Made by a program: the position numbers and the translations under genes. The notes beneath the pieces are model-generated. The model was not told the DNA's origin. It saw only the letters and a program-made list of their open reading frames with translations, and did no database searches. A DNA stretch of 64,000 nucleotides from Pseudoscleropodium purum (taxonomy: Eukaryota; Streptophyta; Bryopsida; Hypnales; Brachytheciaceae). Positions within the stretch are counted from its first letter, which is position 1; every line of letters begins with the position of its first letter. Of this stretch, positions 52,809 through 64,000 are shown in pieces. The stretch covers positions 37,510,001 through 37,574,000 of the forward strand of contig OZ017797.1 of the NCBI GenBank assembly GCA_963969395.1. The letters run 5' to 3'.

Positions 52809-53696
52809 TTAACTCCTAAAGGTCAAAGATTATGTTTTCAACCAAAATGCTCCAAAATTACCATTTTTGATACAAGCATCAAATTTTAGATAAAAAACAT
52901 TTTTGGATACATTAAACCGTAGGATCTTGTAGTAAACTATTTTGAAAAGATGTGAAAAAAATTTCAGAATTTTCCACCGTGTAGATTGCAAGATATTAAC
53001 GTTTGAAGTGACAAAAATCATTTTTTTGACCCTGTGAAAATTCGGGCAGCTGCACTTCATAAGGTCACATTTTCATGAAAAAATGTCCAAAATGATGGTT
53101 ATTCTTTGGATTCATTCTTCGAGGAAAGTTGGCTACATGCTTAAAATTTTTTAGATCATTTGGAATTGTACAACATATAGGAAAAAAATAGTAAATAGAA
53201 AGAAGTACAAAGTGATTACAAACACTAAATTGTTAAGAATTTAATTATGGAATTGAAAAATTCCAATCCCAACCATAGTAATGTAGTAATAAACAATTTA
53301 CATCATATCTTTTTATTTTCTTCAAAAAATATTAAAAATTGAGTTAAATAAAAGACTCCAAAGTTTATTTTTGAGTAGGGAATCTATGACTGCCCGCAAA
53401 CTAAAACACCTCATAACTTCTGTCTTGTAAATCAAAATTGAATGATTCAAAGCTATTCAAATATATATATATATAAATCTAGAAAATCAATTTCAAATTT
53501 TTATTTTTGAAAAAAGTGATTATTTAAGAAATTTTTGGGCTGCCCGATGAGCATAGAAAATTACATATCATGCAATAACTTTTGAATCATGCAGTCAAAA
53601 GTTATGAAAATTGTTGGGCCTTAAAGCTCCATTCATAGTGAGCTGCCTAAACTCGCTATGTTGCCAAAAAACACAGTTTGGACCTTTAGGGGTTAA
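52809..53696 (+). mobile_element. TTAA-flanked element PB-2, copy 4
   Basis: The element is 888 bp, from TTAACTCCTAAAGGTC to GGACCTTTAGGGGTTAA, with inverted ends. It is the closest relative of 50756-51708, and its interior has a TA-rich run at 53460-53475 absent from the other copy. Confidence 0.85.
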
Positions 53697-54755
53697 AAAA
53701 GGGAGAGGCTAAGGATGCTCCAAGTCTAATCTACTATTGGGCAACTCATTGAAAAGGGGTATGAACGGTCTATACTAGGAACCTATTAGAATTCCAAGGG
53801 TCATCATTGTCCAACCACCCTTCTTCCATTCCAAAGGTTGGACCCAACCTTGCTAATATTGGATGGTATAATTTTGACCCTATTGCCGATGAACACATGC
53901 CTTCACCTCATTGGCGAGAGTTTCCTTAAGCGATGACTCTTTGCTACAATCCTAAACCACCTATGCTTTGAAATTTTTTGGATATTCTATTGTGATTCTT
54001 CTTCTAAATTTGAAAACACCAGTAGATAGCTAACTTCATTCGTTGGAAAATGAGTTCAAGTTCAAATGACTCTTTACATTCCTAAGTTCAGAAAATGGAC
54101 ATTCTAAAAATGGATTGACCCATTTTGGATTGCTGCAAAATTTAAGGGTTAAGCATTAAATTAAGAAGATTACAATTAAGCACTAAATTAATTAGCACCT
54201 CAAAGGTCAATATTCACATGCTATGTTCCAACTTCCAAGTAGAGGATGAGGACAAGGGCTTGGAAGCCATCAATAAAATCCAGAGAGAGTGGGGAGCCCA
54301 ACTTGCAGTGAGAAGACGCCCATGACGTCCAAGCTTTTGGGGCAAAGCAAATCTAATCTCTTGTCTGAGCCAAGTGCCAACTTGTGGTAGGCCTTCAACT
54401 GTCCTCTTTTAGATAACCGTCAGCTGACATCGCACTGCATTGTTTCCCCTTTTTCTCAAATTTGGTACTGTCCTTGTGGCTACGAACTCGCTCGCAGCGA
54501 AGCTCGCATCACCCGAGACCAGGAATCGAGAAAAAGAAAACCGAATTTCCAATCTCACTGGATTGAGATTGATGGAGAAAAACATGGCAAGAATGGGAGC
54601 CAAAGAAAGCACTCACAATTCAATCATCAGAACCTGTAATAAGCTCAAGTTTATGTGGTGATTGGTGAACAATGCTTCGCACCAAGAGCTGTAATCGGCG
54701 TTGACACGGATTGCAGATAAGTGTCATTGTAGTCCACTTAAAACCTAATTTCTAT
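53697..54755. other. Intergenic DNA, GC-richer after 54230
   Basis: The part at 54230-54660 has gene-like composition and a short frame (54440-54661 +) without known motif. A tttaagggttaag string at 54141 may be an orphan TTAACCC-type end. Confidence 0.4.
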
Positions 54756-55019
54756 ATTGGTCTAACTTGCTATTTCTGCACATTAGAAATGGCGAGCAAT
54801 CGCGAGCTTCCAATGGGTTTTATGTGATCTGATTTGGTTACAATTTGGACACGAATTCATGGCGTAAATTTACCAGAGCGCGGGTGATTATTGGTCTAAC
54901 TTGCTATTTCTGCACATTAGAATGCGAGCAATCGCGAGCTTCCAATGGGTTTGATGTGCTCTGATTTGGTTACAATTTGTACACGAAGTCGTGGCGTAAA
55001 TTTACCAGACCGCTGGTGA
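54756..55019 (+). repeat. Tandem duplication, unit about 134 bp
   Basis: Attggtctaacttgctattt starts at 54756 and again at 54890. Both copies continue with tctgcacattagaa, gcgagcaatcgcgagcttcc, ctgatttggttacaattt and ggcgtaaatttaccaga. The copies differ by a few substitutions and a small indel. Confidence 0.9.
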
Positions 55020-57661
55020 TAGTTGTTGTATTGGGTTTTTTGTAATCGGTAAGACATCTACTGTAGTTGGCTTTAATGTGCAATCCACGTTGCGAAGTAG
55101 ATTACCCCAAGGTGGTTCAAATGCTATGTTTGGATTTAGGTTGAGGTTTATGAACTTCCCTTGAATGTAGGGGAACTTCCCCAGTCAGTGTGTTGGTTTG
55201 AATGTGTATTTGTGGTCGAGAGAACTTTACTTTTCATGTTCTTTGGTGGGAAACATGAGCCACAAATTTTGGGTAACATGAACCACGATATGATCTTCAC
55301 TCTGTGCCACAAACATTCCGATGAGGACTGTCTGCTAATGAATTGCAATACCAATAATTTCACATGTCTGACACTCTGGAAAGCTGATTCTGGTCCTGAA
55401 GATGAGCACCGGTCGCATGTCTATTTTCAAACCGTGTTGGCTTTTGTCCAATCCAATGTCTCATCGTTGATTATTCAACGAACAACTGAGTTGAATCCCT
55501 TGTCAGTTGTCACCCTGATTCATGTTTCCATAGGGCGACGAGATTTGGTGTTTACGATGGAGTTTACAGTAAAGTACTTGAAACAACAACACGCACAAAG
55601 AGCGCCTGTCTCCCGTTTTTGAGCGGATTTGTGTGAATAAAGAGTCCGTTTGTACAAGGTTTTACATCAATTACTGCAACCAATTTTGTGTGAAACTAAC
55701 TGAATTGTAAACCTTCAAAAGGAGCAATTGTATCGATTTCCATGTGACCGCACTTCGTTTGAAAAACAACCTCCAAGCGACCTCCTAAAATTACAGCGCG
55801 TCTTTGAAATGTAGTTCTTAGCGTTCTTCTTCGCAAACAAACACAACAAAACAACACCCTTGGAAGCTATGGTAACCAAATGGAGTACTCCCGCACACGA
55901 GATCCGAGGTTGCTGCATGTGGGCCTTCTTTGAATCGTTCAGACAGAGTTCGAGCCTCAAGGCTGGGTTGCTTTTCCGAGACTTTTGGGGTAAGTTTCAA
56001 GTTTTTGGATGAGAATGTCCCCACCTGGAATGCACGCTTTTTCTTTCTTTTGCGTAGCCAGGTTTGTGTTCATTTGGTGTTTATCCCTCAAGATCCTCTA
56101 TTTGATTCCCATGCCAGCGATGCCGGCCTTTCCCCCTTCAACACTCCAAGCATCAACAACGTCGTTTAAGTTAAAAATCAAATCAAGTTTGATACCCTGA
56201 AACGTCAAACGGATTTCGAACTTGCATACATTACATTATAATGCAGTTCTGGATAGAATCACTGCTGTAAAGTTGATGTATCTCAGTTGATATTACAGTT
56301 GATAATTTCTAAATGCTTGACTGAGATATGTTTGTACTTGTGTAGCTCACTATCTTGGGAGCTTTGTTGTGAGACCTTGGATGCAGAGACTCTTCGAGGA
56401 CACCAAACTGCAATGAAAAAACAGATTATTACAGTGTTTTTCACACACTTGGTGGCCTTGGTGGCCTTGGTGGCCTTGGGACATGAAGCTCTGGATTGGA
56501 TCAAAGCTCTAGTTTGGATCATAACTTGGGGCGATTCAAAATTGACCTGGCCGAGATGTCATTGAGTAGGATACACAAATTTTCAGAGTTTTTGGAGCAA
56601 CATTTTGCTAATTCCATCAAAGTCAGAGCCAAGGACGATGACACATCTTTCTTCACACGACAAACAACATAACCAGGATAGGTGAACACAGGTAAAGTTA
56701 AAAATAGCACAAACAGGCATCTTCATCTTGCAATTTATCACAACATGAGCAATGGATATACCAAAATCTAAAAAATTTAGGGTGTTCTTCTAGACCTGCA
56801 AATATGAACTCAAAATTTTCAAGGTTCTTCTGTTTTCGCCAAGGAGGAAATACACAGGGAAAAAAAAACCCACCTCCGCAAGAGACTCGTTGCACTGCTT
56901 TAGACTCGACCATGCATTTGTTCTCATACGCCATTAAACAGCAACATTCCAAGGTTAATAACCAACAGGATGGTGATTGAAGAAGTCAAGTTTTCTGATT
57001 TTACAGTTGCCAAATCTTTACATTTCAAAATGCAGCCAACATGTGCTACAGCCAGTCCATCACACCCAAAGCATTGACAACCACTGTACACTTTGGGTAG
57101 AATGTGATTTTTTTTTAATGTAAAGGGCAAAGCGCAATTTCCAACTTTCTGGGGCCTGTTATCTTGACCCAAAACTGTTGGGAAATGGAATGCGTGGGCA
57201 TTTGATCAAGCAACCAATATCTGCTCTTAGCGTGCTCTAGCTACAACCATCTAACTTAAACCAATTCCCTGACTGGAGCACCAGAGCCCGAGAGCACAAA
57301 TGTACCACAACGAATTTCTAATTCCCTTGCTTGCATGCGTTGTGAATTGTCCAACTTCGCCCCAATGCATGTCAACAAATCTAGTTTGGAAAAGGGGTAT
57401 TTTGTTTCAGTTGTTTGCTTTCAATTGTTCTCTGACGACTTTTTGTTGCATAACAAGATTTTGTGATGCGGGGACCAATGGGTGGTGCTCTTGGTACAGT
57501 CAACAATGTTGGATTTTCACATGATTTGGACATAGAGGGTGTGACGAGTAGAAACATGGTGTCTGGATATAGTAGGGAAGTGACCCACAAGATGACCCAT
57601 ATGACTCATCATCAACAAATTACCTTAGTTGTGGTCCATTTTGTGATTAAATTAAGTACAT
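55020..57661. other. GC-richer island without a recognised gene
   Basis: Composition is higher in GC than the surrounding AT-rich DNA. The longest frame is at 55161-55622 (+, 153 codons). Its translation contains no motif I know and lacks a clear start context. A 9-bp tandem (ttggtggcc, three units) lies at about 56448-56477. A transcribed gene or remnant is possible but not supported. Confidence 0.4.
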
Positions 57662-57890
57662 TTAACCCTGTAATGTTGCTGCGGACACTAAGTGTTTGAT
57701 GAATGACAAAGAATCTTTGCATGTAGGACAAAAGTGTCATTGTTCATCCTTGGAATTTTGTAGAAAAAGGGGAGACCTTCTACAGTAGCTTATCCTCGAA
57801 TGAGTGCTTTTGGTTTTCTTCAAGTAGATGATGCACATTGTGTCAAAAAGAGTGATTTTTGTGGGGACCTAACCGTCCTTACAGGGTTAA
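57662..57890 (+). mobile_element. TTAA-flanked MITE, PB-1 family
   Basis: The element is 229 bp with TTAA at both ends. It starts TTAACCCTGTAATG and ends CCTTACAGGGTTAA. The interior matches 4223-4457, 27671-27899 and 44738-44870 (gatgaatgacaaagaatc, aggacaaaagtgtcattgtt, catccttggaattttg). Confidence 0.85.
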
Positions 57891-60800
57891 TTGCAACTTT
57901 ATCTAATTGCAAACCCTACCTAATTGCATCATAATGTTTACCTCAATTTCATTTTGAATGTAAATTCAAAGTTGTCTCATGCAATGGTCTTTTAGTCTTT
58001 TGGTGCAACTCTCATTAGACAAGTACAAATATCCTAAGACTAGGATTTGAAAAAAAGAATAGTTGTATATATTAATGCAATTAGGTGGAGTTGCAGGTGC
58101 AATAAGTGTCACTAGTACAAACTTGGGTTGAATAGACTAGGGAAATGACCCATAAGAAAACTCACATGACAAACTTGATTACTAATAGGTCTTCTTATAG
58201 TCTTTTTCTAAGTTTGTACGGTCTAAGTTTCCACTAGTGTGTACTTAATATAATTTCTTTGGTCTATCCAAACCATATTTCCACTAGAGGGGTAAAAATT
58301 TCAAAGCATTTTGTTTACAAATAGAAAATAGAAAAAATAGGAAATCTACTTCTATTTAGATGACTAATTGTAACAATGACAATCTAAATCATATTACATG
58401 AGTGTGACCCTAAAATTGTTAGGCTATGTAATTAAAATAAATCAAATTAGACTTCTTTGCACTACAATGTATAGTTCTCCAATAGAGCAAGATCCTTTCA
58501 CACTATTCTAGATGATTTTATATAAATAGTGTGCTTTATTTATAATGAAATTCTAGATGAATTTAAACTAAATATTGGATGAAGTTTTGATGAAAGTTAG
58601 ATGACAATCTCACTATTTATATGAAAAATATTGTAAAGCACATTTTATAGATTTGATCTTTATTATAGTGAACTACAGTATTAATTCTTATTGTAAATTT
58701 GCAGAATGAAGGAATTAGTGTGGGTTGATATACCCTTTCAATGCATATGGATCCACCTACATTTTATTGGTTCTCCATGTTTTCAAATATAACATGATAT
58801 CTATGAACCTTCCATTTTCTAAATGCTTATAGGATTAATTCTTAAAGGATCAAGTGTCTCTTTGAGGTACACTATAAAATTCAAGTATGTTCTTATAATT
58901 TCAATCTTTGATGTGATTTTTTAAAACTTTTTTAGAGATAGGAAAACACATTAGCTTTTGGGAAATATAATTCTTATTCCAATCAAGGAATGAAAGCAAA
59001 AGTTATGCCACCCTAAACCCTAAATGGGATTCAATAAGCAACATAAGAGAAATCACAAAAATTCAAAATAAAAATTTAAGAATTTTTAATTTATTGCATA
59101 ATAATGGTACTTCCTATAGAAAGCCAAAATTAGGAACTAAATTCAATTAAGTTCTATCAATAAGAGATCCTTGAAACATAGGCTCTAGTAGGTGAATTGT
59201 TGAAACTTATTCCATTGTTACAAACTATGCTTACCCTAGATTTCTTAAACTAGGTGGATGCACAAAATAATCAAGTATGTGCATATTAAAAAAATTTAGG
59301 GATGGAACAAACTTCACAATTTTCACTCCTAGTTCAATAAATTGAGTGCAAATCATAAACAATTGATGGGTTAAAATGCAATTAACCATCATATTAAAAA
59401 TGAGAAATGACATTCAATTTACAAATTTTTTTAGAGAGAAAAAGTCCAAATTTTGGAATTTAGTATTTGTCAAGTTGTCTTAATTGAAACAATGACATAC
59501 ATAGACTAGACTAGTAAAATAACATAAATCGTGTCTATACAATCAACATAATATATAGTGAATTATATACACAAAAAGTTATCAAATGTATTCTAGAGTC
59601 TTAAAAATTGTGCATAAGTGTGAAAAAATAAATACAATTCTTTAAAACTATTGATGAAAAAACAAAAGTATATTTTTAAATTTTTGCATTTCAATTTGAT
59701 ATTCAAACTTCAAGCCTTACATTGGTTTTTATAATTTTCTTAGCAACACACTTTCATGTATTGACTTTTATTGTTATAATTACATATAAAATTAATTATA
59801 ATGAGGTAGAATTCTTTTGAATATTTTTATAGTTGCAAATTAGCTATTGTAAAAAAGTAGATTTTCCATGGCAAATTTTAGTCCAAAACTTGTACAAATA
59901 GAGTATTTCATGGAGTCAAGTGTAAGATTGGACTTAATATATTATGACCATACATATAATTTAATTATTTTAAAAATCGAAATTCATTTAAATGAAAAGT
60001 TCCAAATCTTCACTATTAGCAATCTTTCTTTATAATTTCTTAGATAAATTTTATAGAAGTCACATCTAATTGCAATTCTTAACATTGATCAAAATACTTT
60101 TGTATTTAGAGTTATATACAAAATGCAATGATGTGATATTTACTTTTACTTCTTTGTTTGTTTCACAATCAATTATGCAAAATAGTACAAGGGGTTTGTT
60201 TTTCTTAGCACTACCAATGATAATTGATGGAAAATTTCTTCAAATTTTCATACTTGAAAATTTCATTCAAAGTCTTTATTTCTTGAAATCTACAAATATA
60301 ATATTATTGAGAATTTTGAAATGAATTAAATTTGTTATTATATCAAATTTGTATCCTATTTATGTCTATAAATATAGGAACCTAGATCTAAGGGTTGTGC
60401 ATAGAATAGTATGAATATTCTTATTGTCATGTTCCTTGTTACTAATTATTAATGAAGTAGAGTATTTAGATCTTAATTTGATTATTAAAATGAAATGAAA
60501 TTTGATTAGAGCTTTATATGCATTAAAACAATGAAGGCATTTAGAAAATAATGAACATTTACTTCCTCTATATACTATATTCTAACTTTAAATTCTAATT
60601 ATACTTTTGTTTGTCAAAAAGATTGGTTAAAATTTCATTAATTTAAGTCATCATCAGTACCAAAAAGTAGTCAATAAGATAGGAAGTCCATTAAGCAACT
60701 AAGCTCTAAACATATTGTCTAATCTTTATGTACATATTACTTCCATCAATGTATCAATTACATTTATCAATGTATCAATATTGAACATTTGAGGTAGTGG

Positions 60801-62270
60801 TTGTTGTAAGTGCCACATATAATTTTAACTTTGAAATTTATAACTCATTTCCATGAAGGTCCAAAAAATATGAAATGACTTTGTTTTAGATACTAATTCT
60901 ATTTATCTTTCAAAAACATTTTATTGAAAAATATTTTAAGAAGTCAAACTTTCCCAAATTGCAAACTCAAATAGTAAATGTTCAATTTATAAACCTCCTA
61001 CTATTTTAACCACAATGACAAACTAAGATCATGATTCAAATAGGATTGTTTATATGAGATTACTCATTTGACTTAATACAAGTGGGTTTATTACAAATTG
61101 TTAATAGAAAAAAATTGAAACTTATAGTGTTTATAGAAGTCATCAATCTAATAACAAAGGAAATACAATTTATAAAGTGGATATTTGTTACAATTAGTAT
61201 GATGTTTTCCATAAAGACTTGCAAGATACAAGGAAATATCGTAATGGGAATTGAAGTTGTATTCCTCCATTGATTTTCTTCTCCAATAACTAACAAGTTG
61301 GGCCCAAGTGCTTCTATTATGAATGCTTCTGTATAAAAATATATAAAGATGTACACTAACACATTCACTTGGTAGTTTCATTGTGCTATTGTGTCACATA
61401 AAACAAACTTATTTGCAATCTAATATTTTCCCTAAATACCTTTGAGATTGCAATTTGAATTTATGTTCAACTTTGTACTTGTTGGGAATGATAATATCAC
61501 CTAATTGCCTTGTAGAGTAGCTGTTGAGCTTCCAATAAAGTTTACACCTTCTCAAAATTGGAATCATTGTCCCACCCACTATAGGCCTTGGAACATTAAG
61601 TTTTGCTCAAAAGGCATTTTGCCCCTCTATAATTGGTAAAATGTGTTTGACCCTTAATTTTTTTGTCATTGGTTGCTTTTTGTCCAAAGTCCACCTATGA
61701 GGTGCACACTTCCAAAACCATAAAATAGACCATCCAACACACCATGACTTTTCTCTATCAATCACCAAGCAGTACACTATTATTGGTTAAACAGATAGTG
61801 ACAATTTTTGGTGAAATGGATATTGAATAGTTATTATTACTCACCAACTGCAACCAGTTCATTGCATACGATGCCGTTTCAAAGCAACACGGAGAGACCA
61901 TACGACATTGTCATTCGATCCAGTGTACTGTACTGAAAGTACTCCAACCATTCCTGAACCTGGGCAGTAGGCACTAAGAAACAAGGATCATGACCACTCC
62001 ACGCTCATTGTCATTGTAATGGAAACAAACGCTCCCAAATCCAACCTAAAATCCAGTCCTCAGGAACAAAGTTAACGAGCAAGCTGTCCAAGATTGAGGC
62101 CAAAAGTTAAGCATCTCCACAATTCGACCGACCTAATTAAGTGAAGCCCAGGAAGTCACAAGCACAAGGCAATATGCCAGAAAGTCAACACCTCATGAAT
62201 TATTGTACAACCTGAAAGTTGCAGGAATATGCACTACAACACTGGTAAGTTAGCATCAGAACAGAAACTC
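57891..62270. other. AT-rich intergenic DNA
   Basis: About 4.4 kb of AT-rich DNA with short frames only. From about 61790 the composition rises toward the gene at 62271, and that part is probably its 3' flank and UTR. Confidence 0.5.
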
Positions 62271-64000
62271 TCACGTCGTCCCGGATGGTCCCGGCACCTT
62301 GGAAGTGGGCGGATTCACCACCTGTGGAGGGAAGCCCGTCACAGGATACCCAGTCTGCACAGGAAATCCGTTTTGGGCCGGATACGCATACATGGCCGGG
62401 TTTGCCGAAGACTGCGTTGTGGCAGGCGGAGGGTAGCCGTAAGCACGGTGTCCCAGTGGTTCCATGGGGTAGCTGGAAAGCTGGGCTTGATTCCGCCGGT
62501 ACCCCAGGCAGGACAAACACAAGTAGAACATCAACGAGAAGGCGATGACGGAGCCCAGGATGTACACCACGACACGCCATGTGGAGTACTTGCCTGCATA
62601 CACCACACAGCATGCAACGGCCAGCAGCATCATAAGGCACTGAAATCTGGGTACGTAACAGGAAGGCGAAGTAAAATCATTTGATTCTGTTCGAAGTGAA
62701 TGTTTTTTTTGATATTTCGGAACGTTGTACATGTACTTACAGTCTAAGAGAAGAGTCTTGGCAAAAGGCAATTAACAGAATCATAATCTAAAACAAAAAA
62801 AATACGCAATATAAAAATCAGATTAAACAGAAGGTTCCATTTTCCGGTAACGCTAACAGAAATCTCACACAACACAAGCCTGTCATCAATACAGCGAACT
62901 GAAAGGCTATTTATCATTTGAGGCTTCTACGCTATATGGAGATAGTAGTACAGAAGATCTACTGCGCATACCTAGCGTTCCATAGGGAATGGGAGGCAAA
63001 AAAGTCCTACCCAAAGTAAAGAGGACGGTTATGTATTTATAAAAGTCAGAGGTCAATGGGATCAAACCCTTGTGAATTTTTATATGATCCTACGCAAGAC
63101 GGTCAGCAACGCCATTCTGGGCTTATTATAAACCCTACTTGTTGTGCTTGTTGGGTATATGATTTATGAGGGTCACCCTAAGCCTGGATCGGGGGTCTTC
63201 GTCTGCGAGGGTGTCTTCTAAGCATCGAGCCTGGAGGAAGAAACCTTATAGTCTGCTGGGTCCGTCCTCCAGGTTCTCTATAGTACAAACTGGCCCACAA
63301 TATTTATGCCAATACTTGTCTAACCTACAAGTAACAAAAGTACCAATTAACATGCATAACTACAAGTAAGGAAGAGCTAACGGGACTACGGAAGGAAGAC
63401 GGGTTGGATGAGGCAGGGTAGAATCATACAATAGTTGCAAAACTAGCAGATAAAGGAGCAGAGTTTGAACACAAAAGATGAGCTAAAGCAGCTTCAGTTC
63501 CCAAGAAAGAATTGTACTTACAGGTGATGCCATTTCCGGTATACAAACCATTGCAAGCGCAGAAACTCCCGCGATCAGATGTATAACAGGTTGCATGTGA
63601 GTCACAGTCAGGCCCCCCAGCTTGCTTACATGGAGTTCCTAACCACAACAGATGCATACATAGGGTTTATCAATGTAGGTTAAAAAACATGTATCATTGA
63701 TTCTCAAATCATGTTAATACCACATTCCCACTGCACACTTCTGCTGCAATCGGGGTGAGTGCTTAAACCCTAAAACAGCAGGAAGCAAAATATCCATTTG
63801 ACAAACAGTTTACTACGGCTAACGGTAAGGCACGAGTGGCACCATCCCTGAAATATTCACCGCTGGTACATTCCCTCCATGTACTACACAATGCATGTCA
63901 CACACAATGTTATTCGACAGATCCTAAAGCTTCAAAACTTCTGACCAAACCAGTGGGTTTAGATTTGCCTAAATCTCACCTTGCGCATCCACAGAACCAA
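62271..64000 (-). CDS. EGF-domain membrane protein with Pro/Tyr-rich tail, 3' part of gene
   Basis: The gene runs leftward and its 5' part lies beyond the window. The surest exons are 63638-63522 and 62646-62271. The first encodes a Cys-rich EGF-like unit (TPCKQAGGPDCDSHATCY, GSFCACNGLYTGNGIT). The second encodes LMMLLAVACCVVYAGKYSTW, a membrane segment (VVVYILGSVIAFSLMFYLCL) and a tail rich in Tyr, Pro and Gly (GYPPPATTQSS, YPAQNGFPVQTGYPVTGFPP) ending GPSGTT before the stop. Probable small exons are 63743-63721 (in frame with the EGF exon, adding QWEC) and 62787-62741 (in frame with the last exon). A further exon starts at 63980 or above. The join between 63522 and 62787 is unresolved, since phases do not match directly. 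Likely an extracellular EGF unit, one pass and a cytosolic tail. I do not recognise the family. Confidence 0.65.

Noticed and set aside
55161..55622. 153-codon frame as a gene
   Set aside because: No recognisable domain, no clear exon structure, and equally long frames occur by chance in GC-richer DNA.
63861..63923. Extra exon of the EGF gene (frame containing VCDMHCVVHGG)
   Set aside because: It has fair splice borders, but its phase does not join the neighbouring exons without a stop. Left out pending transcript data.

Overview
The window looks like nuclear DNA of a land plant. The evidence is spliced genes with GT-AG introns, a plastid-type beta-amylase, a plant-type Mediator subunit, GC-richer genes in very AT-rich intergenic DNA, and many short non-autonomous DNA transposons. 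The lineage cannot be fixed from the sequence. Compact introns and a likely leader intron would suit a bryophyte, but that is a guess.

I support three protein-coding genes. (1) On the + strand at 12637-15429 is a MED26-type Mediator subunit: eight coding exons that close in frame to 464 aa, probably preceded by an untranslated leader exon near 10.7-10.96 kb. (2) On the - strand at 31122-33371 is a BAM1-like plastidial beta-amylase: three coding exons, 611 aa, both catalytic glutamates present. (3) On the - strand from 62271 to beyond the right edge is the 3' part of a gene for a membrane protein with an EGF-like domain, a hydrophobic segment and a Pro/Tyr-rich tail. Nothing suggests the three genes act together.

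Roughly nine tenths of the window is intergenic, and much of its recognisable structure is small transposons. At least three kinds are present. One is a set of elements with TTAACCC...GGGTTAA ends, that is CCC-ended inverted repeats between TTAA sites, as in the piggyBac superfamily (4.2, 7.9, 20.5, 27.7, 41.2, 47.5-49, 50.8-53.7 and 57.7 kb). A second is a set of MITEs with CATTAG...CTAATG ends, inserted with no target-site duplication at three sites where an unoccupied homologue lies in this same window. The third is a Mutator-like MITE with a 9-bp target duplication at 44.16-44.43 kb. Several are nested: 6.95-8.95 kb is one repeat carrying three separate insertions, and 47.48-49.06 kb is one element carrying two. 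No transposase gene was found.

Other structure includes a 73-bp palindromic minisatellite open in three frames (5.1-5.6 kb), a 46-bp AT-rich tandem array (2.13-2.30 kb), a three-copy 220-233-bp tandem repeat (36.2-36.9 kb), a long near-perfect hairpin (38.55-38.77 kb), a strongly G-depleted tract (25.6-27.36 kb), and GC-richer islands without a recognisable gene (20.8-21.6, 36.9-37.4, 38.8-40.4, 54.2-57.6 kb). The remaining AT-rich stretches hold only short random-looking open frames.
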